Below, in pieces: positions 9,018-20,100 of a DNA stretch of 64,000 nt (its first letter is position 1; each line of letters opens with the position of its first letter). Below the pieces are notes generated by a model. It saw only the letters and a program-made list of their open reading frames with translations. It searched no databases and was not told the origin of the DNA. The position numbers and the translations under genes are program-made. The DNA is from Gilvimarinus japonicus (GTDB lineage Bacteria; Pseudomonadota; Gammaproteobacteria; Pseudomonadales; Cellvibrionaceae): assembly GCF_042847215.1 (NCBI RefSeq), contig NZ_AP031500.1, forward strand, positions 496,001 to 560,000, given 5' to 3'.

Positions 9018-10664
9018 TTAACGACGCAAAATCATATCGCCGAGCCCCGGCGGCTGATGAATAACACCGTCACCGGTGCCAGCGGCTTGTGCTTTTTGCA
9101 GGTCTGTATGTCCTTTACTTGTGCTTGCGCTCGGGCAGCTGCCGGTATCGCGGTAGTGTAACGCAGTGGCTAAGCGCGCCTCGTCGACGTTACCTAACAG
9201 ATGGTCGTAATCGTCGGGGACGATGCAGCCGGGCAGCTCGGCGGTGTTGCTGCTGGCGGTATTACCCGGGAAGAAGCCGTCGCTGTACTCGCCATAGCCT
9301 TTGGCGTTGGCGGATTTAAACTGGGTGGTAAAATAGCTACTACCGCAATTGTCGAGTATGTAGGCACCGTAAGGTTTGCCACAGGTGGCGGCGCCAATTT
9401 GCACTACCTCAACATCGATACCGATTAGACCGTTAATAATAGCCTCGGATGCCGAGCAGGTGTTGGGGCCTGTTAATACGTAAACGCGGTTTAGGTTTAA
9501 AGTGGGTAGCGCTTGTCCGACGTCCTCCGAGAAGCCCTGAGTGCTTGTGTAGAATTTTTCCGGTTGGAGCGATTCGCCGGTAAAAGGGTTAACGTTCGGG
9601 TACTTGTCATTAAACTCAGTGGTATTAAAGGTTTTGTCGGCGGCATTGCTGCCGGCAATCATATAGGCAAGTTCGTTGGCGATCGCTAAATAACCACCGC
9701 CGTTGTAACGTAGATCCAATACTAAATCGCTGACGCTGTCGCTGCGCAATTGCTCGATAGCATTGCTGAGTGCGGTTTCGGCTGTTGCGATATGAGTATT
9801 AAACAAGATGTAGCCGACTTTGCCGGTCGCGGTGTCGAGAGTTTTTACCGTCGGGGCTGGGGCAATGGTGATCTCGGTTGAGTTCAACTCAATGGTGCGG
9901 TTGTTGTTGCTGTTTAGGTCTTGCACCTTAAAAGTGTGGCTCTGGTTTAGATCGGTCGGAAACAGTCCGGCATTTAGCGTCGCAATATCGTCGCCGTTAA
10001 CAAAGTCGACGCCATCGATTTCTAAAACCCGTGCCCCGCGGCTCAACCCGGCTTGAGCGGCGGGCGAGTTTGGTTGCACGTAAGAAACTACCACCTCTCG
10101 CGGGGGGACGGCTGACAGTAGTGCCCAAACAGCGCCGTAGCCGGCCTCAACGCCCGACTCGGTGCGTTCGCGGTATTCATCGGTCGGGGCGCTCCAATGA
10201 AATTGATCTTTGGGGGTGCCGGTGGGCGTCAAAGCCGTGGTTTTCATCAGCTGGAAATACGTGGGCGTGGTGTAAAGCGCTGGGTTAACGTCTTCTACTT
10301 CGTTGTACCACAGGTAGAACTCGTTGGTGATAGAGCGCAAAAAGAAGTTCTCTTGCGTGGCGCTGCCTTGTTGGTCGGGGTAGGGCTGACTGTTGTATGG
10401 GGCAATACCCGTGCGCGGATTTTCACACAAGCTCGAAAAATTCTCAGCCGGCGCGTAGGCGCCCTCGACCCATGTCAGTGCGGAGGAACTGGAGCTGCTG
10501 CTGGCCACAGCGCTAGAGCTAGAGCGTGAAATCTGCGGGCCAGAGTTGCCGCCCCCGCCTCCACAGGCGGCCAGTGATAACACGCTTAATGTTATCGTGG
10601 CGTGGAGGGTCGCGCGTAAGCGCGCTGGTAGAGAGCTTTTACCAATAAAAGTCATAGTGTGCAC
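9018..10664 (-). CDS. S41-family peptidase lipoprotein with PDZ domain
   Basis: 548 residues. Lipoprotein signal with lipobox LAAC (Cys34), a Gly run, then a Ser-rich linker (about 47-62) typical of Cellvibrio-type secreted proteins. A PDZ domain lies around 192-230 (NSPAAQAGLSRG) and an S41 tail-protease domain around 280-480. The likely catalytic pair is Ser404 (in TCSASE) and Lys430 (in CGKPYG), the spacing seen in Prc/CtpA proteins; LDLRYNGGG is also typical. It is probably anchored in the envelope and degrades or trims exported proteins. The C-terminal ~70 residues lie beyond the protease core. It leads a two-gene unit with the small lipoprotein. Confidence 0.85.
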   Translation of the reverse strand: MHTMTFIGKSSLPARLRATLHATITLSVLSLAACGGGGGNSGPQISRSSSSAVASSSSSSSALTWVEGAYAPAENFSSLCENPRTGIAPYNSQPYPDQQGSATQENFFLRSITNEFYLWYNEVEDVNPALYTTPTYFQLMKTTALTPTGTPKDQFHWSAPTDEYRERTESGVEAGYGAVWALLSAVPPREVVVSYVQPNSPAAQAGLSRGARVLEIDGVDFVNGDDIATLNAGLFPTDLNQSHTFKVQDLNSNNNRTIELNSTEITIAPAPTVKTLDTATGKVGYILFNTHIATAETALSNAIEQLRSDSVSDLVLDLRYNGGGYLAIANELAYMIAGSNAADKTFNTTEFNDKYPNVNPFTGESLQPEKFYTSTQGFSEDVGQALPTLNLNRVYVLTGPNTCSASEAIINGLIGIDVEVVQIGAATCGKPYGAYILDNCGSSYFTTQFKSANAKGYGEYSDGFFPGNTASSNTAELPGCIVPDDYDHLLGNVDEARLATALHYRDTGSCPSASTSKGHTDLQKAQAAGTGDGVIHQPPGLGDMILRR

Positions 10665-10703
10665 TTATCCTTGTACTGACGTTGTGGTGTTGATAGGGCG
10701 TTT

Positions 10704-12353
10704 TTAACGTCCCGCTATTATGGCGATGCCGGCGGCCGCCAGCAACACCCAGACGCTTGCGGGTAGCTGGCTAACATCGATGCTTTGCAGCCGCATATTC
10801 AGCTCGCTAAACGCCAGACAGCCGGCGCCGGCAATGCTGAGTAAGGCGATAAAGTTAGCGTAGCGTCGGCGCCGCCGGGCTTTTTCTTGGCGTGCCATCT
10901 GCTCGCGCGCCAGAGCCAGTTCGTGGCTCCATTGGCCGATATTCTGCACTTGTTGTAAACCGTTAAAGACCAAGTGCGGTACCTCGGGAAACTTCTCAAG
11001 CCACTCGGGAGCGTAGCGCTTTAATTCGCCCCACAAGGTGCGTGGATCAAACCGGTTTTTAAGCCAGCGTTCTAAAAACGGGTGGGCGGTGCTCCACAGG
11101 TCCAGGTCGGGGTAGAGCTGGCGGCCTAATCCTTCAATATTTAATAATGTCTTTTGCAGCAGTACTAGTTGTGGCTGCACCTCCATATTAAAGCGCCGCG
11201 CGGTACGAAACAGGCTTAATAATACATGGCCAAACGATATATCTTTGAGAGGCTTTTCAAAGATTGGTTCACACACGGTGCGCACGGCGGCTTCTAGCTC
11301 TTCGGTACGGGTGTTTTCGGGTACCCAGCCACTTTGTACATGCAGCTCGGCCACTTGGCGGTAATCGCGGCGGAACATGGCCAGCATGTTGCGCGCTAAA
11401 TAGTATTGGTCGGCGCGGGTCAGTGAGCCAACAATCGCCATATCCACGGCAATGTATTGGGGTTGGTCTGGGTGCTCGCGGGAGACAAAAATATTGCCCG
11501 GGTGCATGTCGGCATGAAAAAAGTTGTGCTCAAACACTTGGGTAAAAAAGATCTCGACACCGCGCTCGGCGAGCTTTTTCATGTCGGTATGTTGCGCTTT
11601 TAATGCATCGATTTGGGTGACGGGGATTCCCGAAATGCGCTCCATCACCAACACTTTATGGCGGGTGTAATCCCACATGATTTCGGGGATATACAAAAGC
11701 GGCGAATGTAAAAAGTTACGGCGCAGTTGCGAGGCGTTGGCCGCTTCGCGCTGTAAATCCAGTTCGTCAAAAATGGTGGTGCGGTAATCGTCGACGACCT
11801 CGACCGGGCGCAGGCGTTTGCCGTCGGCGCTGTAGCGTTCAAGCCCGCGGGCTAACAAGTGCAGCAGGCGCGTGTCTTGGCTAATGATGCGCTCGATGCC
11901 GGGACGCACAACTTTTACCACCACCTCGCGGCCGTCGTGTAGCACGGCGGCGTGTACCTGCGCGACCGACGCCGACGCCAGCGGCTCGCGATCAAACTGG
12001 GCAAAAATCGCGTCGACGCTGTCGCCCAACGAGCTTTCTACCAGCGCGCAAAAAGTTTCTTTGGCAAACGGCGGCACATTGTCTTGTAAATCGCTTAGCG
12101 CCGCGACGATATCCGCGGGAATCAAGTCGGGGCGGGTCGATAATAGCTGGCCGAATTTAACAAAAATTGGCCCCAGTTGCTCGCAAGCTAAGCGCAGACG
12201 CTCGCCGCGGGTGAGCTTACCGGCGGGTATTAAATGCAGAGGGCAGAGCAGTAACCTGAGCCACCAGGGCAAGTTGTGCCGAGGCAGCAATAAGTCGAGC
12301 CTAAAGCGGGCAAAGGTGTAGATGATTCGGCACAGGCGAAACAGAGAAAACAT
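10704..12353 (-). CDS. ubiB: Ubiquinone biosynthesis protein UbiB
   Basis: 549 residues, the usual UbiB length. An ABC1/ADCK atypical kinase-like protein needed for ubiquinone synthesis, acting at the inner membrane. The KxGQ motif (FVKFGQ) is near residue 64, an Ala-rich loop (SASVAQVHAA) replaces the classical P-loop, and HADMHPGNIF carries catalytic-loop residues. Two hydrophobic segments at the C-terminus (from about 495) would anchor it. Its ATG overlaps the ubiJ stop (TGATG), so it is the last gene of ubiE-ubiJ-ubiB. Confidence 0.95.
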   Translation of the reverse strand: MFSLFRLCRIIYTFARFRLDLLLPRHNLPWWLRLLLCPLHLIPAGKLTRGERLRLACEQLGPIFVKFGQLLSTRPDLIPADIVAALSDLQDNVPPFAKETFCALVESSLGDSVDAIFAQFDREPLASASVAQVHAAVLHDGREVVVKVVRPGIERIISQDTRLLHLLARGLERYSADGKRLRPVEVVDDYRTTIFDELDLQREAANASQLRRNFLHSPLLYIPEIMWDYTRHKVLVMERISGIPVTQIDALKAQHTDMKKLAERGVEIFFTQVFEHNFFHADMHPGNIFVSREHPDQPQYIAVDMAIVGSLTRADQYYLARNMLAMFRRDYRQVAELHVQSGWVPENTRTEELEAAVRTVCEPIFEKPLKDISFGHVLLSLFRTARRFNMEVQPQLVLLQKTLLNIEGLGRQLYPDLDLWSTAHPFLERWLKNRFDPRTLWGELKRYAPEWLEKFPEVPHLVFNGLQQVQNIGQWSHELALAREQMARQEKARRRRRYANFIALLSIAGAGCLAFSELNMRLQSIDVSQLPASVWVLLAAAGIAIIAGR

Positions 12354-12979
12354 CAGTGATCCTTGTGATCGTGGCGCGCCTGCAGGCGGGCGATACGGGC
12401 GCCGAGTCGATCCAGTGCCAGGCGGGTGTGGTCGATATCCTCAACAAATAGTGCAAACTCAGAGCGGCCCAGCACCGCTGGGGACTCTTCGGCCAAGTAC
12501 TCGCGCACCAAGCGCTCGGCGCCGTGGGCGCGGTCGCGGGCCCAAACACCGGCGCCGCGCAATGATTGCGCTAGGGCGTGGGCTGGTAGTGTGCCAATAA
12601 TATCGGCGAGCGCTAGCTCCCAGTCGATATCCAGTTGGCCCATCAGCCCTTGTAGCTGTGCCAGCACGCCCGCGTTGCCGCTAATGCTAACGCCGCTGCC
12701 GTACAGACTGTGCTGATCGGCAAACAATAGTTTCACCATGTCGGCACCGCTGCCGCTTAAGGTCGCCGACAGCTCGCCTTCGTGATGGCCGGTTAGATTG
12801 ATGCCATCGTGTGTGAAGTGCAGGTAAATTTTTTGTGCCGGTTGCGTGCAATCTAGCAGCAAAGTTTGGCCGGCGAGCTTGGCTAATTGCGCCTGAGTGC
12901 CCGGGTCGTAATGCAGCGCCTTTGCTACCGCTTTTTCTAGCGCGATGAGCACGGCGGTAACGGCGGTTGGATCGGCCAT
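12353..12979 (-). CDS. ubiJ: Ubiquinone biosynthesis accessory factor UbiJ
   Basis: 208 residues. An SCP2-type lipid-binding domain in the first ~115 residues and a helical, charged C-terminus. UbiJ is an accessory factor of the aerobic Ubi complex and binds ubiquinone intermediates (family knowledge). Its position between ubiE and ubiB, with 1-bp overlaps on both sides, is the classical order and makes the call firm despite weak sequence conservation. Confidence 0.9.
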   Translation of the reverse strand: MADPTAVTAVLIALEKAVAKALHYDPGTQAQLAKLAGQTLLLDCTQPAQKIYLHFTHDGINLTGHHEGELSATLSGSGADMVKLLFADQHSLYGSGVSISGNAGVLAQLQGLMGQLDIDWELALADIIGTLPAHALAQSLRGAGVWARDRAHGAERLVREYLAEESPAVLGRSEFALFVEDIDHTRLALDRLGARIARLQARHDHKDH

Positions 12980-13728
12980 TAGGGTTTAACACCCATGTGG
13001 AGGGCGACGATGCCGCCGGTCATGTTTTGAAACTCGGTCATGACAAAACCGGCGTTATCCATCATGCCCTGCAGAGTTTTCTGATCGGGGTGCATGCGAA
13101 TCGACTCGGCCAAGTAGCGGTAGCTGTCAGAGTCGTTGGTGATCAGTTTGCCCATCAATGGCAGTAGGGTAAACGAGTAAGTGTCGTAGGCTTTTTCGAG
13201 CAGTGGGTTGCCCGGTTTAGAGAACTCTAAAATGAGTAAGCGGCCGCCGGGTTTTAGCACGCGCAGCATCGCGGCCAGCGCTAAGTCTTTGTCGGTGACG
13301 TTGCGCAAGCCAAAGGCGATGGTGATGCAATCAAAGGTGTTATCGGGAAAGGGCAGGTACTGCGCGTCGGCCTGGGCGCAGGTTAAGTTGCCGGCCACGC
13401 CGCGATCGGTTAGGCGGTCGCGGCCAACGTTGAGCATTGAGGCGTTAATATCCGCCAGTACCACTAAGCCCTCGGGGCCGACTTTACGGGCAAATTGGTA
13501 GGATAAATCCCCGGTGCCACCGGCAATGTCCAGCACCTTGTGGCCGGCGCGCACGGCGGACTTCTCGATGGTGTAGCGCTTCCATAAGCGGTGCACGCCG
13601 CCGGACATCAGGTCGTTCATTAAGTCGTATTTGCCGGCGACCGAGTGGAACACATCGGCGACGCGCTCGGCCTTTTGGTCGACCTCGACCTGTTCATAAC
13701 CGAAGTGAGTGGTTTTTTTCTCGCTCAT
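12979..13728 (-). CDS. ubiE: Ubiquinone/menaquinone C-methyltransferase UbiE
   Basis: 249 residues, SAM-dependent methyltransferase. Motif I is DIAGGTGDLSYQ (about residue 67) and the later AFGLRNV motif is characteristic of UbiE. It methylates the benzoquinone ring in ubiquinone synthesis. First gene of the ubiEJB operon; AAGGTG sits before ATG 13728. Confidence 0.95.
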   Translation of the reverse strand: MSEKKTTHFGYEQVEVDQKAERVADVFHSVAGKYDLMNDLMSGGVHRLWKRYTIEKSAVRAGHKVLDIAGGTGDLSYQFARKVGPEGLVVLADINASMLNVGRDRLTDRGVAGNLTCAQADAQYLPFPDNTFDCITIAFGLRNVTDKDLALAAMLRVLKPGGRLLILEFSKPGNPLLEKAYDTYSFTLLPLMGKLITNDSDSYRYLAESIRMHPDQKTLQGMMDNAGFVMTEFQNMTGGIVALHMGVKP

Positions 13729-13848
13729 AGCACACCTTGCCTGTCGCCAGATTTTGGGCCGCTATTGTAACCGAGCCGGCCCTATGGCGCGACAACCTTA
13801 CCCCTACTAGCGCGATGATAAAGGTGGACGAGATCACCGCGCAGTAGT

Positions 13849-14319
13849 TTACGCCGGCGGGCGAATCACCAGGGTGCGCGCCAGTTTGTCGTGCCAACCT
13901 TGCTTGCGCGGGTCCCAGGTAATCCACAAGAAACCTAGCCCCAGCGGCAGCAGCGAGACGTAGTAGCCGATATAGCGCACCGCCAGTTGCCAAGGGGCGG
14001 GTTTGCCAAGGCTGTCGGCATCGACGATTTTGGCGCGTACCACCAGCTTGCCCGGGGTGGCTGCTTTGATCAGCCAAAACACTAGGGTAAAGCCGGCGGG
14101 AATGCCGTAATTAATCCAAAGGTTGTCGCCGCCGGCCAGTAACATCTCAAGGCCACTGTCCATATGCCGGTAGGCCGTGATGATCACGCCGATCAGCAGC
14201 GGTAGCACGACAATAGAGTCGATAATAAAGGCGCCAAAGCGTGGGCCAAAACCCACATATTCCGGTGTGCTTAGGGTTAAAGGTGGCGTGTGATGGTCGC
14301 TGGTAGTGTTTGAGGGCAT
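13849..14319 (-). CDS. RDD-family membrane protein
   Basis: 156 residues with three hydrophobic segments. RFGAFIID near residue 27 and TPGKLVVRAKIVD near residue 100 are the hallmarks of RDD proteins, which are inner-membrane proteins, some linked to ion or proton exchange. It lies about 120 bp upstream of ubiE on the same strand and may be co-transcribed with it, but has no known link to ubiquinone. Substrate unknown. Confidence 0.75.
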   Translation of the reverse strand: MPSNTTSDHHTPPLTLSTPEYVGFGPRFGAFIIDSIVVLPLLIGVIITAYRHMDSGLEMLLAGGDNLWINYGIPAGFTLVFWLIKAATPGKLVVRAKIVDADSLGKPAPWQLAVRYIGYYVSLLPLGLGFLWITWDPRKQGWHDKLARTLVIRPPA

Positions 14320-14473
14320 AAGGTTTGGTTACTGTGTTAGAGACTGCAAGTATGGGTAAAGATTTTACGCCGGGGCGGGCCGAGTGGCTATACTGAGCGC
14401 CGATGCGGGTTATTTGACTCAGCACGCACGCTGCGGTTCCAGCAGTATAACGAATAACGAATGGAGTGCCATT

Positions 14474-15319
14474 ATGCATGTTTTTAAACGATTTTTAGCA
14501 TCTTGCCTGCTGACAGTGACGGCTTTTACGGGCGTGGCTAGTGCGGCCGAGCCCGAGCTTAGTGTTCAGTTGTGGTCGGTAAAAGATGACCTGACCGAAG
14601 ACTTTAAAGGAACCCTAGAGTCTTTGGCTGATATGGGCTTTGATGCGGTAGAGTTTGCCGGTAACTTTGGCCCTTACGCGGATAACCCCGCGGGCTTGAA
14701 GGCGTACTTGACTGATATTGGCCTGGAGGCATCAGGTGCTCATGTGGGGTTTGATCAGCTGAGCGATGACAAGCTGTATCAGACAATCGCGTTTTATCAG
14801 GCCCTTGGCGCCGCTTATTTGGTGGTGCCCTGGGATGGTCGGGCGACCAAGCCCGAGCAAGTTGGCGAATTGGCCGCGCAGTTGAATGAAGTGGCCGGTA
14901 AGCTAGCCCCTTACGGTTTGCTTACTGGGTATCATAACCACGCGCCAGAGTTTGATGCCTATAAAGGCAGCACCTTTTGGGACTTTATTGCCAGTAACAC
15001 CGACGATCGCGTGATTATGCAACTCGATGCCGGCTGGGCGACTGTGGCGGGTAAAGATGCCGCCGCCTATATTCGCAAGTACCCCGGTCGTACTCTGGCG
15101 ACACACATCAAAGCCGGTTTACCCGAGGGCACGACTGGCAAAAAAACCATTTTGGGACAAGATGTCGCTGATTGGGCCGCTGTAGTAACCGCCGCCCGTG
15201 AAGTCGGTGGTACGCAGTGGCTGGTGGTCGAGCAAGAAGAATACCCCGAGGGCATGACGCCACTGCAATCGGTTGAGGCCTCAGTTGACGGTTTGCGCGA
15301 GATTATGGCGAATATGTAA
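14474..15319 (+). CDS. Exported sugar isomerase/epimerase-like TIM-barrel protein
   Basis: 281 residues from ATG 14474, which follows GGAG; the frame is open further upstream but that extension would place the signal peptide internally. A signal peptide of about 23 residues (cleavage near ASAAEPE) leads into an AP-endonuclease-2/xylose-isomerase-like barrel. Metal-ligand-type motifs are visible: VEFAGN near 55, GYHNHAPEF near 155, QLDAGW near 183 and VVEQEEYPEGM near the C-terminus. Such proteins act on sugars in the periplasm; substrate unknown. It appears to be a single-gene unit followed by a hairpin. Confidence 0.8.
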   Translation: MHVFKRFLASCLLTVTAFTGVASAAEPELSVQLWSVKDDLTEDFKGTLESLADMGFDAVEFAGNFGPYADNPAGLKAYLTDIGLEASGAHVGFDQLSDDKLYQTIAFYQALGAAYLVVPWDGRATKPEQVGELAAQLNEVAGKLAPYGLLTGYHNHAPEFDAYKGSTFWDFIASNTDDRVIMQLDAGWATVAGKDAAAYIRKYPGRTLATHIKAGLPEGTTGKKTILGQDVADWAAVVTAAREVGGTQWLVVEQEEYPEGMTPLQSVEASVDGLREIMANM

Positions 15320-15328
15320 TATCCCCCC

Positions 15329-15348
15329 AGGCGCCCTTTGTGGCGCCT
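15329..15348 (+). terminator. Hairpin after the isomerase gene
   Basis: AGGCGCC / GGCGCCT, a 7-bp perfect stem with a 6-nt loop, starts 9 bp after the stop codon. The following ATTGGTTGGT is only moderately T-rich, so it is a plausible but not ideal terminator. Confidence 0.45.
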
Positions 15349-15452
15349 ATTGGTTGGTCTGCAGGTGGCATGGAGTGCTAAACTGGCGTTGCAACTTCTG
15401 GCAGCTATAGCTTGTCTAATGTGTTGCTAACTTTGAATTTAGCCGGAACCTT

Positions 15453-17183
15453 ATGCCGCCAAACATTGCTCGCCTGCTACTGGTAGGTGTTCTCAGTCAA
15501 ACTCCCTTCGCATTTGCTATTGAGCCCAAACTCGATTTGGTGGGCGGCTCTGATGCGCTGCGCGATAACATTCGCGCTTATTTAGATGTTGCCAATCAAT
15601 CCTGTCGCTTGGCGCGCTGGCATATGCGCGCCTTGGGGCGCGAGCTTGATGCCAAGGTTGACGAGGCCGCCCGAGCATTGGGCTATTACCAACTTTCCAG
15701 CAAAAAAGATTTTCAGCGCGAGAACGATTGCTGGCGTTTAACCCTGACGCTGACCCCAGGGCCGGTAGTTAGCTACGACGAAGTGAATGTGAATATTGTT
15801 GGCGACGGAAAAGACAACCGGCGCCTGCTTAAAGCGCGTTCGAGCAACCCTTTGCGGGTAGGAAGCCCGCTTAATCACGGTCGTTACGAAGCTTACAAAA
15901 GTAGTTTGCTAAAGGCGGCGAATGTCCAAGGATACTTTGATGCCGACTTTAATCGCGCCGAAGTCTTGGTAAGTCGGGAGCACAACACCGCGCGGGTTAA
16001 CCTAGAGATGGATACCAGCAGTCGCTATCGCTTGGGCGACATTACGGTTAAACATGATATTTTAAATGACGATTTGATTAATCGGTACGTGACGCTTGAA
16101 GAGGGCGATGAGTACAACTCCGATGATTTAGTACGTTTAAAAAGTGAATTGCAGGCGAGCAATTATTTTGAAACTGTCAATGTAGTGCCGCAAATGCAGT
16201 CGTTGCAAGATGGTACGGTACCGGTAAATATTGACCTGGGTGCCGGCCCTAAGCACAGTTACTCGGCGGGTATTGGTTATGCCTCGGACACTGGCCCACG
16301 GATCTTGCTGGGTTATGAAAATCGCTACTTAAACGATCGCGGCCACAAGCTCGATGTGAATATTAACGCCTCGGAAGTGATTACCACCTATATGGTGAGT
16401 TACTCGATCCCCATGGCGCGCCCCGCCTACCAAACACTGCGCGGTTATACCGGTTTTACGCAAGAAAAAATTAACGACTCCACCAGTAATCGTCTGGTTA
16501 CCGGGGCCAACTATTCCAGCTGGGAAAACAGCGCCTGGCTCAACAATTACGGCCTTAGCTACGAGCAAGAAGACTACTCCTTTGGCGACGACCCGGCGCG
16601 CAGCTCAGAATTAATTATTCCGTTGTACAGCACCTCGTACTCTAGCGCCAAAGACGTAAACTACCCCCGCCGCGGCTGGAATGTCACGATGCGCCTCAAA
16701 GGCGCGAGTGAGTCGCTGATCTCTAGCACGGATTTTTTGCAAGCCTATGGCCGACTTAAAATGATTCTCCCGTTAGGTGAGGATGGCCGCGTGTTATTAC
16801 GCGGTGAGGCGGGTATTACCGAAATAGATGACTTTGATAAATTGCCCATCTCATTGCGGTTTTTTGCCGGCGGTGACTCGAGCGTACGTGGCTATGGCTA
16901 TAAAACCTTGGGTCCCACCAATGACGACGACATTGTCATTGGTGGTTCACGTTTAATAACTGGCAGCGTCGAGTACGACCATCGCATATTTGGCGACTTT
17001 AGCGTGGCGACCTTTTACGACGAAGGGACTGCGTTTAATGAAGGCTACCTCGACCGTTATCGTGGTGTTGGTGTCGGGGTTCGTTGGATCTCGCCGGTGG
17101 GCCCGGTGCGCGCCGATCTCGCTCGCGCCCTCGATGGTGACGAAGGCTGGCGTATCCATTTAAGTGTGGGGCCTGATTTGTGA
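15453..17183 (+). CDS. tamA: Translocation and assembly module protein TamA
   Basis: 576 residues. Signal peptide (cleavage near FAFA), three POTRA-like domains up to about residue 260, then an Omp85 beta-barrel. The FAGGDSSVRGYGYKTLGP segment carries the (V/I)RG(Y/F) lid motif of Omp85 proteins. TamA sits in the outer membrane and works with inner-membrane-anchored TamB in phospholipid transport and assembly of some outer-membrane proteins. Its TGA overlaps the GTG start of tamB (GTGA), so the pair is translationally coupled. Confidence 0.92.
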   Translation: MPPNIARLLLVGVLSQTPFAFAIEPKLDLVGGSDALRDNIRAYLDVANQSCRLARWHMRALGRELDAKVDEAARALGYYQLSSKKDFQRENDCWRLTLTLTPGPVVSYDEVNVNIVGDGKDNRRLLKARSSNPLRVGSPLNHGRYEAYKSSLLKAANVQGYFDADFNRAEVLVSREHNTARVNLEMDTSSRYRLGDITVKHDILNDDLINRYVTLEEGDEYNSDDLVRLKSELQASNYFETVNVVPQMQSLQDGTVPVNIDLGAGPKHSYSAGIGYASDTGPRILLGYENRYLNDRGHKLDVNINASEVITTYMVSYSIPMARPAYQTLRGYTGFTQEKINDSTSNRLVTGANYSSWENSAWLNNYGLSYEQEDYSFGDDPARSSELIIPLYSTSYSSAKDVNYPRRGWNVTMRLKGASESLISSTDFLQAYGRLKMILPLGEDGRVLLRGEAGITEIDDFDKLPISLRFFAGGDSSVRGYGYKTLGPTNDDDIVIGGSRLITGSVEYDHRIFGDFSVATFYDEGTAFNEGYLDRYRGVGVGVRWISPVGPVRADLARALDGDEGWRIHLSVGPDL

Positions 17184-20100
17184 TAAAGCGGTTATTGTTG
17201 CGAGCGCTGTTATCGCTTGCTGTTGTCCTGATGACCTTAATCAGCGTTGCTACTTTAGTGTTAGTAACGGAGCCGGGTACGCGCTGGCTGCTCGATCAGG
17301 TGCGCGGTGCCACGGCCTTTAATTATCAGCAGCTCGACGGCAACCTCATGACCGGTGTGCGTTTGGGGCAAGTCGAGTACATCATGCCTGGGGGCGAGTA
17401 TCGCGCCGACGCCATCGAATTGAGCTGGCACCCGGCCGGTGTTATGTGGGGGGCGCTAGTGGTTGATGCCCTTGCGGTAAGTGGTTTGGATATTCAAATT
17501 ACTAGCTCGCCTGAGACCGATACCGCTGAACCTGAAGCCGCGTTTAGCTGGCCTGAGTTGGGGGTGCCGGTGGCTATTATCGTGCGCGATTTAAACCTTG
17601 AACGTGGTTATGTTGCGGTTAACGATCAGGGCTATTACCTGGATGCCGCCCATGCCAGTGCGCGCTATGGGCCGGGTAGTCTTGTCATTGATGAATTGAC
17701 CGTGCGCACGGCCGACAGCCAGGCAACCTTAAGTGGCAGTGCGGAGCTAAGTTACCCCTACGCCTTTGACGCCGAACTCAGCTGGGACTTGCAACCGCTA
17801 GCGGCCGGCGCAAATGCCGCTGATGTCATGCATTTTGTGCCCGCTGAGGTTTTAAACCGCGCACCTGCCGGGCGTTTAGCGCTGAATGGCGATCTGGAAA
17901 CGCTAGGTGTTAATGCGACATTAGCTCGCCCGGTCCAGTTGTCGCTGGCTGGTGATTACGCCACCGGCGTGGGCGATCAGTCGGCGGGTATCGATGCCGA
18001 GCTGTCGTGGCCTCGCCAGCCACTGGCAGCATTGGGCATTGAGGTTGCGGCGCTAGCGGGCAGTGACGTGGCCGGCGCTCTTGCGGTTAAAGGGTGGCTC
18101 GATGATTACCACGCCACGCTCACCGGGGATTTTATCCACCCCAACTATCCGAGCTTAGCGATCGAGGCTGATATCACCGGCGACACTCAGCACTTGACGC
18201 TGAAAGACTCGACATTTGCCGCAGCCAAAACTCGCTTGCAAGCCACTGGCGGGCTCGATTGGGCTGACGGCTTAGGTTGGGATTTGGCGCTGACCGCCGA
18301 GCACCTGGATCCGCAGCTGGTGTTGCGTGATTGGCCCGGCGATATTGACGCCGAAGTCACCACCGCGGGGTCACAGCGCAATGGCGCGTTGGATGTAAGC
18401 CTTGATATTAACGCGATGGCAGGTCAGCTACGTGGCTTGGCGCTTAACGGTCAGGGCGCGCTAGCCTACCACGGCGAGCGCTGGCAGTTCAGCGATTTAG
18501 CGGTCTCCCTTGGCGCCAATCGCGTGGCCGTAAATGGCAGTTTCAGTGATCAGTACAATATTAACTGGGATCTGCAGGCGCCCATTCTGGCTCAGATAGA
18601 CCCAAGCTTAGGCGGTAGCTTAACCGCGCAAGGCCAGCTGACGGGTACGCTTGCAAGCCCCAAAGTCCAGCTGAGCGCCGAGGGGCAAGACTTACATTGG
18701 CAGGATTACCAAATTGCCAATGTAAGTTTGCAATCCAAATCCGTGAACCTTAAAAAAGGCCAGCTAGCGTTAACCGCGGAGGCGCGTGATTTGCTGTTAG
18801 CGGGCGTTGAGTTGGCGGCGGTCAGTGCTGTTATCGATGGTGGCGCCGAGCAACACACTCTGTCGCTGGATGTTGTGCAGGACACGCAAAACCAACTGCA
18901 GTTGGCGCTTGCCGGTGGATGGGATGGCGAGTCGTGGCGTGGAACCCTCGAGCAATTACAACTGCGCTCATCATATGCCCGCACCATGAACTTGCGCCAG
19001 AGTGCGGCACTGGAGCTCGCGGCCGACCGGGCGCAGCTTGAATCTCTGTGTTTGATTAATCGGGGCAATGAGCGGGGGCAGCGCGCTGATGCCGATACGG
19101 CTTCAGCGGCGGTTGACGGCGACCCCAAACCTGACAATGCCGCGGCGGCCACGCCCGCTGCGCTGGCCGCTAGGCGAGAAAGTGCAAGGCGAGAGCAGCC
19201 GGACGACTCGGTGCCGCACAACGCCGGCACCGATTTATGTTTGGATGGCCAGTGGCAGGCACAAGGGTTAACCGAGGCCAGTTTAACCATCAACCGTTTG
19301 CCGCTGGCATTGTTGCGCCGCTGGTTAAAAGAAGAGGTGGATGTCGACGGGTTTATTCACGGTAAAGGTACATTGCGCTGGCCTGCCGGTGAACCTCAGG
19401 TAATGGATGTCGAATTGGCGGCGCAAGATGCGGTGTTTATTTATAACCTTGAAGAGGGAGAGCCCGATCAATATCCCGTTGAAGATTTACACGTAACGGC
19501 AAACTTTCAATCGCAACAGTTGAACGCCGACGTGGGGCTGACGTTTATCGACTACGGTCAATTACAGGGCACGCTCAGTGCCCATACGGGCGATCGCTCG
19601 CTAAACGGCAAGCTCAATATTGGCCTCGATAACCTCTCGCCCCTTGAGGCGCTATTACCGGCAATTAGCAATGTGCATGGCTCGTTAAAAGGCGCGTTAA
19701 ACATCGCCGGTACTTTGGATGCACCGAGCGCCGCCGTAGATTTAACCTTAGCCGATGGCGGTTTGGAGCTGCCGTCACTCGGGGTTAATTTGGCCGCCCT
19801 CAATGCGACCGTAAAAGGCGATCATCAGCGGTTGTTGCTCGATGCCAACGCGAGTGCCGGTGAAGGGACGCTAACGGTAAAAGGGGAGGGACGCGATTTA
19901 CTGTCGTCCAACTGGCAGGTGGAGGCGAGCGTCGCTGGCGAGCGCGCCAAGCTTATGAATATCCCCGCGTTAACCTTGCTGCTAACACCCGATGTTGCTA
20001 TTAAAGTGGATGCCGATACCTTTGATATTTCCGGTAGCGCGAAAGTGCCCGAGGCCCACGCAACGATCAGTACGCTGCCGGTAACGGCAACCAAAGTGTC

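Noticed and set aside
18706..19293. 195-codon minus-strand frame
   Set aside because: Antisense to tamB, Ser/Ala/Cys-rich, no family; a shadow.
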